Source of the DNA: Oscillospiraceae bacterium
GTDB lineage: Bacteria; Bacillota; Clostridia; Oscillospirales; Ruminococcaceae
DNA: 64,000 nt
NCBI GenBank assembly: GCA_015066115.1
Contig: SVOZ01000001.1
Coordinates: 1-64,000, forward strand
Reading direction: 5' to 3'
The notes under the pieces are model-generated. The model ran no database searches and had not been told where the DNA came from. It saw only the letters and a program-made list of their open reading frames with translations. Shown here in pieces: positions 24,687 to 32,641 of this stretch; positions within the stretch are counted from its first letter, which is position 1, and each line of letters starts with the position of its first letter. Position numbers and translations under genes: made by a program.

Positions 24687-26993
24687 AGAGGAAATACTAC
24701 AAGATATACAGTTGACCCTGTTACATCAAGAAACACAGAGGTAATAGATAGATGCGGCAATAAAACTGCTTATGAGTACGACTCATCCGGCAGAACCACC
24801 AAGGTTATTAGTAAAAACTCTGCAAACACAGAGCTTGCAAATGTCTCTTACAGCTATGATGCATTCGGGGAAATGAAGGAAATTGCAAGAGGAGATAATA
24901 TGAAATATCTCCTCGAATATAATCCCTATCATAACCTTGAATCAATCGGCATAAAAGACAAGACAGAAAAGCTTGTTTCTTATGCTTACAAAAACGGCAC
25001 AGGCAGACTTAAAGAGGTAACCTATGCAAACGGCGACACAATGAAAGCCTCGTATAACGGCCTCGGTCAGCTTGTTTCAGAGAAGTGGTTTAATAGCGCA
25101 AACACACTAATTGCACACTACAAATATGTTTACGATGCCGAGGGAAATATTGTCCGCTCTATTGACTTGGGCTCGCAAAAAGAGTATACTTATTTATACG
25201 AGGATGGCAAATTAATCCGCTCGACTGAATATGAAATTACTCTTGATTCAAACGAGTTTGTTGTTTCAAGAACTGCCACATATTCGCTCTTCTTTGATTA
25301 CAACTCGGACGGCGAGCTTATTAGAAAGCGCACCTTTGTAGGCAACTCTCTTACAAGCGAGATCTTCTATGAAAAGAACGATGACAGCACAGTTGTAAAG
25401 TTCAAATCAGGCGGAAAAGATGTAACAAGCCACAGTAAGTCAGATAGCTTTGGAAGAAAGATCTTTGATGAGCTTCAGCTCGGCACAGGGGTTGTTTCCC
25501 GCCAGTTTAGTTATTATGACGGTGTGCTTCCCGATGAGCACAAGGAAAACGGCAAGATTAAGTCAAGCCCTGTAACTCAGCTTGTAAGCAAGATCGTTCT
25601 TTCTGGCGGTCGCACCCTTTTATATGAGTACGATAACGAAGAGCGCATCACTAAAGTGACCGACTCTGTCGATGGCACAACCGAATACACCTACGATGCA
25701 TTAGGCCAGCTTTTAACCGAAACTGTAAACGATGTTGCAGTTAACACAATGACCTATGATAATTACGGCAACATTCTCACAAAGAACGGCAAGAACTACA
25801 CCTACGATGCAACCTGGAAAGACCTCTTAACATCGTATAACGGCCAAAGCATCACATACGATGCACAGGGCAACCCGACATCTTACCTCGGTCACACTCT
25901 CACTTGGGAAAAGGGCAGACAGCTTAAATCCTATGACGGCATTACATTTACTTACAATGCAAATGGCATCAGAACAAGCAAAACCGTCGACGGAAATCGA
26001 CAAGAGTTCATTCTTGAGGGTGCTAAAATATTAAGCAGAACCTGCGGCAGCGAGCTTCTTGTTCCTCTTTACGATAACGAGGATTCAGTTTGCGGCATTG
26101 AGTATCAGGGAACGCCTTACTATTTCCATAAAAACCTGCAGGGCGATATTATTGCCATTGCTGATAAAGACGGAGATATAGTTGCAAGGTACACCTATGA
26201 CGCTTGGGGCAAGCCTATTTCCGTAACCGACGGCGACGGCAACCAAGTCAATAGCGTTCATATTGCAAACATTAACCCATTTAGATACCGCGGATATTAC
26301 TATGACGTTGAGACGGGACTGTACTATGTATCCAGCCGTTATTACAACCCTGAGATCGGTCGGTTTTTGAACAGTGATGAAACTTCATATATATACGCAG
26401 ATGGCATCAATTATGGAGTTAACCTTTTTGCATATTGCGAAAATAATCCAGTCAATATGTATGACCCGAATGGTACCATAGCACTACTTACATGTGTTAT
26501 CATTGGAGCAATTGCTGGTGCGGCAATTGGAGCAATTGCTTCTAAAATGATCTATGGAAAAGTGAATGGATGGTGGGTTCTGGGCGGCGCAATTGTTGGA
26601 GGCGTCCTTGGTTATTTTGGCGGAGCATTTTTTGGAGCCTCTGGAATAAAAGCCGGGACACTTGCATCTAAGATCAGTATGTCAAAGGTTAGATGGCTTG
26701 GAAAAATTGGCGAGAAAATGGCTAAATGGCCAAAAAATACCACACGTATTAAATCTTTTACTGGTTCGGCAAAGTATAGAATACCTGATTATCTTAACAA
26801 AGCTAATAAGGTTATTGGCGATGTCAAGAATGTGAAGAAACTGTCTTATACCAAGCAACTGCAGGACTTCATGTTGTATGCTGAAAAGTATGGGTATACT
26901 TACATTATTAAGGTTCGTCAATCAACTCAATTTTCGAGCACTATTAAAAACCTAATAGATGCAGGCAAAATTATTATTATGTACATTAAATAA
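24531..26993 (+). pseudogene. Rhs/YD-repeat toxin, 5'-truncated, with nuclease-like tip
   Basis: An open frame of 820 codons with no start: an in-frame TAG stands immediately before (24528-24530) and the first in-frame ATG is at 24873. It begins APAFEELFDEFGNALTETTF and consists mostly of YD repeats (YEYDNEERITKVTDSVDGT, YTYDALGQLLTE and others), ending in the Rhs core box PFRYRGYYYDVETGLYYVSS then RYYNPEIGRFLNSD at about 585-625. After PVNMYDPNG comes a Gly/Ala/Ile-rich hydrophobic stretch and a tip of about 110 residues with RIPD...IGDVKNVKKLSYTKQL, which fits the Tox-REase-7 type of PD-(D/E)xK nuclease (Asp, then DxK). The secretion and N-terminal parts are missing, so it is probably a silent cassette. 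An immunity-like gene follows. Confidence 0.8.
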
Positions 26994-27065
26994 ACTGTAA
27001 TTGGTTGAAGTTCATTTGTGGTGTAATGTAGTAAGTGAACCGTTCTTCGTTTTGGAGGTGAATAT

Positions 27066-27710
27066 ATGTCGAAGAGAGAATTGTTGAAGTTTCTAAATAC
27101 CAAACGAAACGGAGCGCATATTAATCCTGATAGTATATTAAAGGAATATGATGCTTTTTGGGAAATGAATGGTATTTACAGATCAAGTGATATAGTATCA
27201 TTTCGAAAAAAAATTAAGGGGCATACTGAACTATGCGAAGATATTATAAAACTATATAATAAGTCTAAATTGGAAAACGAGCAGATCACACTCTTAGAGG
27301 ATTTGCTAGCTATTGGCTATGACAAAGATAAATTAGTGGAATTAATCTTAAATATGTTTTATGCTAAAAATCCCCCCACTAATCTATGGGAATATGCCGA
27401 CCTATTATATTCAATAAAGAATTTTCGTTATATGTCACAGTATCTTACTATTATCAAGGATGAATCATATGGGGAGGATCGTCAGATGTTGATTCTCCTA
27501 GTAGGAAAAAGCAAAAAAGCGTATGTTGTTCCGATTTTAAAAGAATTATTAAGTGATTTAACAGTATATGGACACGCTTTAGATGCCTTAAGTAATTTCT
27601 CTGGAGATGAGATAAATCATATAATGCATAAATATATCGATTGCAATATTGCATGGATTCGAGAAATTGCAGAAAAGTATTTATCTAAAAATAATTCTAA
27701 AAGCAATTGA
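27066..27710 (+). CDS. Immunity-like HEAT-repeat protein
   Basis: A 214-residue, all-helical-looking protein with no signal peptide. The C-terminal half (about 120-205) has units such as RQMLILLVGKSKKAYVVPIL, KELLSDLTVYGHALDALSNF and MHKYIDCNIAWIREIAEKYL, which resemble HEAT-like repeats. HEAT-like proteins are a common immunity class for Rhs nuclease tips. It begins 72 bases after the stop of the Rhs fragment with a good GGAGGTGAATAT site, the usual position for an immunity gene. The gene seems intact although the toxin's front part is missing, which fits selection to keep protection. The pairing is inferred from position. Confidence 0.65.
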   Translation: MSKRELLKFLNTKRNGAHINPDSILKEYDAFWEMNGIYRSSDIVSFRKKIKGHTELCEDIIKLYNKSKLENEQITLLEDLLAIGYDKDKLVELILNMFYAKNPPTNLWEYADLLYSIKNFRYMSQYLTIIKDESYGEDRQMLILLVGKSKKAYVVPILKELLSDLTVYGHALDALSNFSGDEINHIMHKYIDCNIAWIREIAEKYLSKNNSKSN

Positions 27711-27715
27711 GAGTA

Positions 27716-27840
27716 TACCAGCAAGCATCGCGTTTGGTCACCCAAACACAGACTTGTCAGGAATATTCCTGAAACCTTTAAGGGCTTGGGATTATCCCAA
27801 CAAACTGCCTTTTGTCCCCAAAAGGCGATGCTTGCTGGTA
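27716..27840. repeat. 125-nt multi-hairpin element
   Basis: A perfect 16-bp outer stem, TACCAGCAAGCATCGC (27716-27731) with GCGATGCTTGCTGGTA (27825-27840), encloses four hairpins: GTTTGG/CCAAAC with loop TCAC (27732-27747), the palindrome TCAGGAATATTCCTGA (27757-27772), TTGGGA/TCCCAA with loop TTA (27786-27800), and CTTTTG/CAAAAG with loop TCCC (27809-27824). A weak CCTT/AAGG hairpin sits at 27775-27783. The first and last inner hairpins abut the outer stem. The ends read TA-CCAGC...GCTGG-TA, so a MITE with a TA target duplication is one reading; a structured RNA is another. Confidence 0.8.
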
Positions 27841-27844
27841 CAAA

Positions 27845-27867
27845 AGACAGGGGACGGTTCCGCGTCT
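27845..27867 (+). repeat. REP palindrome
   Basis: AGACAGGGGACGG then TTCCGCGTCT, plus orientation, 4 bases after the multi-hairpin element. The stem is AGAC/GTCT. Confidence 0.85.
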
Positions 27868-27899
27868 TGATGCCTCAAACCACATAAAGTCCTAAACTC

Positions 27900-27937
27900 A
27901 AAGGAACGGTTGGAACTTTCCAACCGTTCCTTTACTT
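27900..27937 (+). terminator. Perfect long hairpin before second Rhs fragment
   Basis: AAAGGAACGGTTGGAA (27900-27915), loop CT, TTCCAACCGTTCCTTT (27918-27933), then ACTTTT. A 16-bp perfect stem; it could end the immunity-gene transcript. Like the hairpin at 24486, it stands just before an Rhs fragment. Confidence 0.7.
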
Positions 27938-27939
27938 TT

Positions 27940-28158
27940 GGCGGCGAGGATTATTCGGGAGATTATGAGAGCGCATCCGAGCAGGAGGAGGCTATCGAGG
28001 CTCCCGCCTTTGAAGAGCTCTTTGATGAGTTTGGCAATGCTCTTACAGAAACCACCTTTACAGACGGCGAGTTTGGAACTATCTATCGCACATTTAAATA
28101 TAACGAGGGCGAGGACGCCGTTGCAGGCAACAACCTCATTGAAGAAACCGATGCAATC
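27940..28158 (+). pseudogene. Second Rhs fragment, broken by REP sequence
   Basis: Reads GGEDYSGDYESASEQEEAIE followed by the same 52 residues that open the first Rhs fragment, then runs into a REP copy at 28160. The 156-bp shared part (28000-28155) differs from 24531-24686 at three positions, all silent (GAT/GAC, GAA/GAG, TTC/TTT). A TTG-initiated frame starting at 27910 exists but begins inside a hairpin, so it is unlikely to be a real gene. Confidence 0.8.
28000..28155 (+). repeat. Direct repeat B of the Rhs fragment pair
   Basis: See the matching copy at 24531-24686. Homology ends exactly at GATGCA in both; copy A continues as Rhs coding sequence, copy B passes into ATCGG and a REP. Confidence 0.9.
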
Positions 28159-28159
28159 G

Positions 28160-28281
28160 GACAGGGGACGGTTCTCTGTCTTGACGAACAATCAGGGGAC
28201 CAATCAGGGGACGGTTCTCTGTCTTGACAAAGAAGAACACAAACACAAACACAGGGAACACAGGGGACGGTTCTCTGTGTT
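28160..28281 (+). repeat. REP cluster, four copies
   Basis: Copies at 28160-28180, 28190-28200 (partial), 28202-28225 and 28258-28280, all plus orientation with core GGGGACGGTTCTCTGT; the last has the ACACAG/CTGTGT stem form, the others AGACAG/CTGTCT or one-sided. A short AACACA tract lies between. Confidence 0.88.
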
Positions 28282-28298
28282 AACAAGAGTTAGTCAAT

Positions 28299-28380
28299 GC
28301 CGCCTCGGTTTTACTGAGGCGGCAGGCTTAAAAAGGAAGTCTACACAAACGGCACAAGCTTTAACTACTACAAAATAAAA
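28299..28380 (+). pseudogene. Right edge: GCCGCCT inverted repeat and a third Rhs scrap
   Basis: GCCGCCTCGGTTTTACTGAG then GCGGC at 28299-28322 is a near copy of 22152-22175. It is followed by an in-frame scrap, RLKKEVYTNGTSFNYYK (28325-28375), which has the look of a YD-repeat unit. No start codon. Together with the left-edge copy it may mark the limits of the island. Confidence 0.5.
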
Positions 28381-28383
28381 AAC

Positions 28384-28405
28384 GCCCACCATTTCTATGG
28401 TGGGC
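28384..28405. terminator. Terminator serving the TVP38 gene
   Basis: GCCCACCAT, loop TTCT, ATGGTGGGC. On the minus strand it is followed by G then T6, so it ends the minus-strand gene at 28418; the plus side has ACTTTTATT. Confidence 0.88.
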
Positions 28406-28417
28406 ACTTTTATTGTG

Positions 28418-29113
28418 CTATCCTTTATTTTCTTTGTTGTTTTGTATTTTGCGGTATATTAACAGGCCTGCACCGCTTAAAATAAGAGTAACGGCAAAAG
28501 CAATTATCGCAAATAAGTATTGCTCGTTTCCGAGAGCGCTTCCGCCTATAGTTGACGTAATAACAGAAGGAACTCTTGCAATGGTTACGATCAAAAGCCA
28601 GGTAGAAAGCTTTATGCTTGTGAGCCCTGCAAAATAGGAAAGCAGATCTTTCGGCGTACCCGGGATGAGCATTATAATAAAGTAAATGGTGTTAAGGCGC
28701 TTTTTATTTTGCAGGAATTTAAGAGAATTTATCTTGTCCATCGAAAAGAAGACCTCAACAAGCTTAACTCCGAATTTGCGCACCAATAGGAAAATAATAA
28801 GGCTTCCGAGAATTACTCCTGCCAGGCACAAAAGCGTTCCTTCAACAGAGCCGAATGCATATCCTGCCGCTATTTCAAAGGGCTCACCGGGAATAAGCGC
28901 CACAATAACCTGCAAAACGATTATTCCAATAAATATAAGCCGTCCCCAAACTCCAAAGGAATCTATCCATTCTCTGAATTTTTGAGGCTCAGAGGCAAAC
29001 TTTAAAAGCGGCCTTCCCACAAAATAGGAGATAGCGGCACAGAATAAGACGAAAAAAATTATAGCACAAATGCTTAAAGCTTTTTTGTGCTTGTCCGTAA
29101 ATTTTCCTTGCAT
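28418..29113 (-). CDS. TVP38/TMEM64 (DedA-like) membrane protein
   Basis: A 231-residue integral membrane protein of the TVP38/TMEM64 family (VTT domain). Helices lie at about 12-33, 48-70, 80-110, 140-165, 172-192 and 198-220. The family marks are PGEPFEIAAGYAFG near 72 and IIMLIPGTPKDLLSYFAGLT near 145, the re-entrant regions also seen in DedA and lipid scramblases. Relatives have been linked to phospholipid scrambling or carrier recycling; the exact role here is unknown. It is a single-gene unit facing the island, with its own terminator. Confidence 0.9.
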   Translation of the reverse strand: MQGKFTDKHKKALSICAIIFFVLFCAAISYFVGRPLLKFASEPQKFREWIDSFGVWGRLIFIGIIVLQVIVALIPGEPFEIAAGYAFGSVEGTLLCLAGVILGSLIIFLLVRKFGVKLVEVFFSMDKINSLKFLQNKKRLNTIYFIIMLIPGTPKDLLSYFAGLTSIKLSTWLLIVTIARVPSVITSTIGGSALGNEQYLFAIIAFAVTLILSGAGLLIYRKIQNNKENKG

Positions 29114-29268
29114 ATTAAAAGCTCCTATATTAGTCTACAGCAATTATACTCCTTTTTATTTTATTATGCAAGTAATAAAAATTAGTCTTTTATAAAAAGT
29201 TATGAATTTTTATTCATATTTTTACAAAATTTTCTGGATAAAGACTTATCAAAAACTTTAAAAAAGCA

Positions 29269-29297
29269 TTGACAAAACAAATGTTTTTACATATAAT
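29269..29297 (+). promoter_or_regulatory. Promoter of the liv operon
   Basis: TTGACA (29269-29274), 17-base spacer, TATAAT (29292-29297): perfect consensus. The leader of about 80 bases has a small stem-loop, TCCGA-GAGA-TCGGA, at 29342-29355, with no T run after it. Confidence 0.88.
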
Positions 29298-29383
29298 ATA
29301 TATTATTCTTTAAAAAGTATAATTATTTAATAGGTTATCAATCCGAGAGATCGGACTAAATAAATAACAAAAGGGGTATTTTT

Positions 29384-30565
29384 ATGAAAAACTTTAAAAA
29401 AGTTTTGGCAGCAGTTTTGGCTATGGTATTAATGTCTGTATGCTTTGCATCCTGCGGTGCAGATAAGCAGACCGGTATCAGAATCGGCGGAATCGGACCT
29501 ATCACAGGCGGAGCCGCTATCTACGGTCAGGCTGTTAAAAATGCGGCTGAAATGGCTGTTGAAGAGATCAACGCTCTTGATTCCGACATTAAGTTTGAAT
29601 TCAAGATGGAAGACGATGAGCACGATGCCGAGAAATCGGTTAACGCTTATAACAAGCTTAAGGACTGGAAGATCCAGATCTTAATGGGAACCGTTACTTC
29701 GGGTCCCTGTACCGCGGTTTCCGACGAAACTAAGGCAGACAACATCTTTACACTCACTCCTTCCGCTTCTTCAACCGACGTTATCGGCGGCTACAAGGAT
29801 AAGAACGGAAACACCATCGAGCGTAAAGAAAACGTTTTCCAGATGTGCTTCTCCGATCCTAACCAGGGAACAGCTTCGGCACAGTACATCAGCGAAAAGA
29901 AGCTTGCTACCAAAGTTGCAGTTATCTACAACAATGCTGATAACTATTCAACCGGTATCTATCAGAAGTTTGACGCAGAAGCAAAGGCTCGTAACCTTAA
30001 CATTGTCAGCGTTGGAACCTGCACCGATGAAACCACCGATTTCAAGACTCAGCTCAACGAAGCTAAGCAGGCAGGCGCAGACCTTGTTTTCCTTCCCATT
30101 TATTACACTCCTGCTTCTCTTATCTTAAAGCAGGCAAAGGACATCGAGTATGCTCCCAAGTTCTTTGGCGTTGACGGTATGGACGGAATTTTAACTGTTG
30201 AGAACTTTGACACCTCTCTTGCAGAGGGCGTTATGCTTCTCACTCCCTTCTCAGCAGACGCTGAGGACACCAAAACCAAGAACTTTGTAACAAAGTATAA
30301 AGAGAAGTATGGCGATGTTCCCAACCAGTTTGCCGCAGACGCCTATGACTGCATGTATGCTCTTTATGAGGCCTGCAAGGCTCAGGGCATCACTATGGAT
30401 ATGACTGCTGAAGAGATCAACACAAAGCTTATCGCTCAGTTTACTTCTGACGCCTTCACCTTTGACGGACTTACCGGTCAGGGTATGAAGTGGAGCGAGA
30501 GCGGAGAGGTTTCTAAGGCTCCTATGGCTGTTGTAATCGAAAACGGCGAATACGTTGGTATGTAA
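29384..30565 (+). CDS. livK: Branched-chain amino acid ABC transporter, substrate-binding lipoprotein
   Basis: A 393-residue lipoprotein binding protein of the Leu/Ile/Val type (periplasmic-binding fold type I). The signal peptide MKNFKKVLAAVLAMVLMSVC ends in a lipobox FASC with Cys24 as the lipidated residue. The mature part opens IRIGGIGPITGGAAIYGQAV and shows the family stretch MGTVTSGPCTAVSDETKADN and a ligand-loop region ADNYSTGIYQKF. It delivers ligand to the LivHM permease encoded next. Heavy use of preferred codons suggests high expression. A gap of about 95 bases with a CAGAAGG...CCTTCTG hairpin (30602-30630) separates it from livH and could reduce downstream expression. Confidence 0.94.
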   Translation: MKNFKKVLAAVLAMVLMSVCFASCGADKQTGIRIGGIGPITGGAAIYGQAVKNAAEMAVEEINALDSDIKFEFKMEDDEHDAEKSVNAYNKLKDWKIQILMGTVTSGPCTAVSDETKADNIFTLTPSASSTDVIGGYKDKNGNTIERKENVFQMCFSDPNQGTASAQYISEKKLATKVAVIYNNADNYSTGIYQKFDAEAKARNLNIVSVGTCTDETTDFKTQLNEAKQAGADLVFLPIYYTPASLILKQAKDIEYAPKFFGVDGMDGILTVENFDTSLAEGVMLLTPFSADAEDTKTKNFVTKYKEKYGDVPNQFAADAYDCMYALYEACKAQGITMDMTAEEINTKLIAQFTSDAFTFDGLTGQGMKWSESGEVSKAPMAVVIENGEYVGM

Positions 30566-30601
30566 TTTAAAGCAAACAAAAGAATAAAAACTAATCAGAA
30601 A

Positions 30602-30632
30602 CCAGAAGGTAGGGAATCCCTGCCTTCTGATT
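30602..30632 (+). promoter_or_regulatory. Hairpin between livK and livH
   Basis: AGAAACCAGAAGGTAGGGA then TCCCTGCCTTCTGATTTCT: a stem of about 15 bp with few mismatches and no proper T run. It probably stabilises livK mRNA or partly terminates, giving more binding protein than permease. Confidence 0.6.
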
Positions 30633-30661
30633 TCTCCATTTTAGAAAACTGAGGTGTAACC

Positions 30662-31543
30662 GTGACTTTTATTTTTAACCTGATCAACGGAATCAGTCTC
30701 GGTAGCGTCTATGCTATTATTGCTCTTGGATATACAATGGTTTACGGCATTGCAAAAATGCTTAACTTTGCGCACGGCGATGTTATAATGGTCGGCGCAT
30801 ATATATCCTATTGCGCAACCACCTATATGGGCCTTCCGCCATTGGTTTCGGTTGTGCTTGCGATGATAGTCTGCACAGTGCTTGGCATTTTAATTGAGGG
30901 ACTTGCTTATAAGCCTCTTAGAAAAGCGCCTGCGCTTGCAGTTTTAATAACAGCTATCGGTGTCAGTTATTTTCTCCAGAACTCGGCTCTGCTTATCTGG
31001 GGAAGCGCCCCCAAGAATTTCAGCTCAATAGTTGATTTTGAGTCTATCTCTCTTGCAGGCGGCAAGCTTATTATTACAAGCGAATCTATCGTAACGGTAA
31101 TTGCCTGTATCGTTATTATGATCGCTCTCACCCTCTTTATTAAAAAGAGCAAAATGGGCAAGGCTATGCGCGCTGTGTCTGAGGATAAGGGCGCCGCAGA
31201 GCTTATGGGCATAAATGTAAACCTTACTATTTCGGTAACCTTTGCAATAGGCAGTGCGCTTGCCGCAATAGCTGGTGTGCTTCTTTGCTCGGCTTACCCG
31301 ATCCTTATTCCCACAACAGGCTCAATGCCTGGCATCAAGGCGTTTACAGCCGCAGTATTTGGTGGTATCGGCTCTATTCCCGGAGCAATGCTCGGCGGAA
31401 TTCTCTTAGGTATCATCGAAATATTCGGACGAGCCTATATTTCAAGTGAACTTGCAGATGCAATAGTTTTTGCAGTTCTTATTATCGTTTTGCTTGTAAA
31501 GCCGACAGGCCTTTTGGGCAAAAAGATAAACGAGAAGGTGTGA
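30662..31543 (+). CDS. livH: Branched-chain amino acid ABC permease LivH
   Basis: A 293-residue permease with about eight membrane helices. The start is GTG after GAGGTGTAACC; the opening NLINGISLGSVYAIIALGYT then MVYGIAKMLNFAHGD is the LivH signature. The cytoplasmic coupling-helix region reads AVSEDKGAAELMGINV. It pairs with LivM to form the membrane channel. Genes follow in the order livK-livH-livM-livG-livF with short gaps. Confidence 0.95.
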   Translation: MTFIFNLINGISLGSVYAIIALGYTMVYGIAKMLNFAHGDVIMVGAYISYCATTYMGLPPLVSVVLAMIVCTVLGILIEGLAYKPLRKAPALAVLITAIGVSYFLQNSALLIWGSAPKNFSSIVDFESISLAGGKLIITSESIVTVIACIVIMIALTLFIKKSKMGKAMRAVSEDKGAAELMGINVNLTISVTFAIGSALAAIAGVLLCSAYPILIPTTGSMPGIKAFTAAVFGGIGSIPGAMLGGILLGIIEIFGRAYISSELADAIVFAVLIIVLLVKPTGLLGKKINEKV

Positions 31544-31552
31544 GGTGAGAGT

Positions 31553-32641
31553 ATGCTTAAAAAATTTAAAAACTTAAGTGATTATGCACGAACCTCTGTA
31601 AGCACCTATGGAATAGTTCTGCTTGCCTTTGCAGTTATTTTCCCGCTTCAGCAGGCAGGTATGCTCAGCTATTCCTTAAGCGGAATGCTTGTTCCTATCT
31701 GCGCCTATATAGTTATGGCCATCTCTCTTAACCTTACAGTTGGCGTGCTCGGCGAGCTCAGCCTCGGCCACGCAGGCTTTATGAGTGTAGGCGCCTTTTC
31801 GGGCGCGGTTGCCGCGGTTTCGCTTGGAAACGGTGTCCCCGATGTTGTTCGCCTTATAATCGGCATTGTTATCGGCGGCATTCTTGCAGGAATAGCAGGT
31901 CTTTTAATCGGTATTCCTGTTTTAAGGCTTAAGGGCGACTATCTTGCTATTGTAACCCTTGCATTCGGTGAGATCATCAAGAACATCGTAAACTGCCTCT
32001 ATATCGGTGTTGACAAAAAAGGACTTCACTTCTCAATGACCGATGTTGCCTCGCTTAATATGACCGACGGAACGGTTATTTTAAAGGGACCTCAGGGCGC
32101 AGTCGGTATTCCTAAGATTGCAAGCTTTGTTGCAGGAATAGTCTTGATTTTAGTTACACTTTTTATAGTAATAAATCTTGTTCATAGCCGCACAGGCAGA
32201 GCCATTAAGGCCATCCGCAACAATCAGATCGCCGCAGAGTCTGTCGGTATCGGCGTTACAAAATATAAGCTTACCGCATTTATCACCTCTGCCGCACTTG
32301 CAGGTATGGCAGGCGCAATGTATGCTATGAATTATTCAAGCATCGTTGCAAAGAAATTTGACTTTAACACCTCAATTCTTATCCTCGTTTTCGTCGTTCT
32401 CGGCGGAATGGGCAAGTTCTTTGGAACCATAATTGCAACAACCGTGCTTTATATGCTTCCCGAAATTTTCCGTGAATTCGGAGAATATCGTATGCTTATT
32501 TATGCAGTTGTTCTTGTTATCGTTATGCTTGCTAAAAACAGCAGCGGCGCAAAAGTGCTTAAGGATAAGATAGCAGACTTTGTAAAGAATATTTTTGCAA
32601 AGCGTAAAAAGGAAAAGGCGGGAGGTGCAGGTAATGAGTAA
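31553..32641 (+). CDS. livM: Branched-chain amino acid ABC permease LivM
   Basis: A 362-residue permease with about nine to ten helices, NLTVGVLGELSLGHAGFMSV near residue 60 being the LivM mark, and the coupling region AIRNNQIAAESVGIGVTKYK near 220. It starts 9 bases after livH with GAGGTGAGAGT as ribosome binding site, and its stop overlaps the livG start by 8 bases, so translation is probably coupled. The basic tail FAKRKKEKAGGAGNE is cytoplasmic. Confidence 0.95.
   Translation: MLKKFKNLSDYARTSVSTYGIVLLAFAVIFPLQQAGMLSYSLSGMLVPICAYIVMAISLNLTVGVLGELSLGHAGFMSVGAFSGAVAAVSLGNGVPDVVRLIIGIVIGGILAGIAGLLIGIPVLRLKGDYLAIVTLAFGEIIKNIVNCLYIGVDKKGLHFSMTDVASLNMTDGTVILKGPQGAVGIPKIASFVAGIVLILVTLFIVINLVHSRTGRAIKAIRNNQIAAESVGIGVTKYKLTAFITSAALAGMAGAMYAMNYSSIVAKKFDFNTSILILVFVVLGGMGKFFGTIIATTVLYMLPEIFREFGEYRMLIYAVVLVIVMLAKNSSGAKVLKDKIADFVKNIFAKRKKEKAGGAGNE

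Noticed and set aside
24517..24744. A 75-residue open frame at the start of the first Rhs fragment
   Set aside because: It lies in another frame of the Rhs coding sequence and shares its product with the shadow frame in the second copy; no ribosome binding site.
28160..28281. Repeat cluster that might be a CRISPR array
   Set aside because: Copies are palindromic, unevenly spaced, partly truncated and match the RAYT-linked REP; there are no regular spacers or cas genes.
27938..28378. A 146-residue open frame across the second Rhs fragment and the REP cluster
   Set aside because: It is out of frame with the Rhs reading, which has the silent-change pattern, and its second half is only REP sequence.
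29298..29383. T-box or other riboswitch in the liv leader
   Set aside because: The leader is only about 80 bases, has one 5-bp stem-loop and no terminator or T-box sequence.
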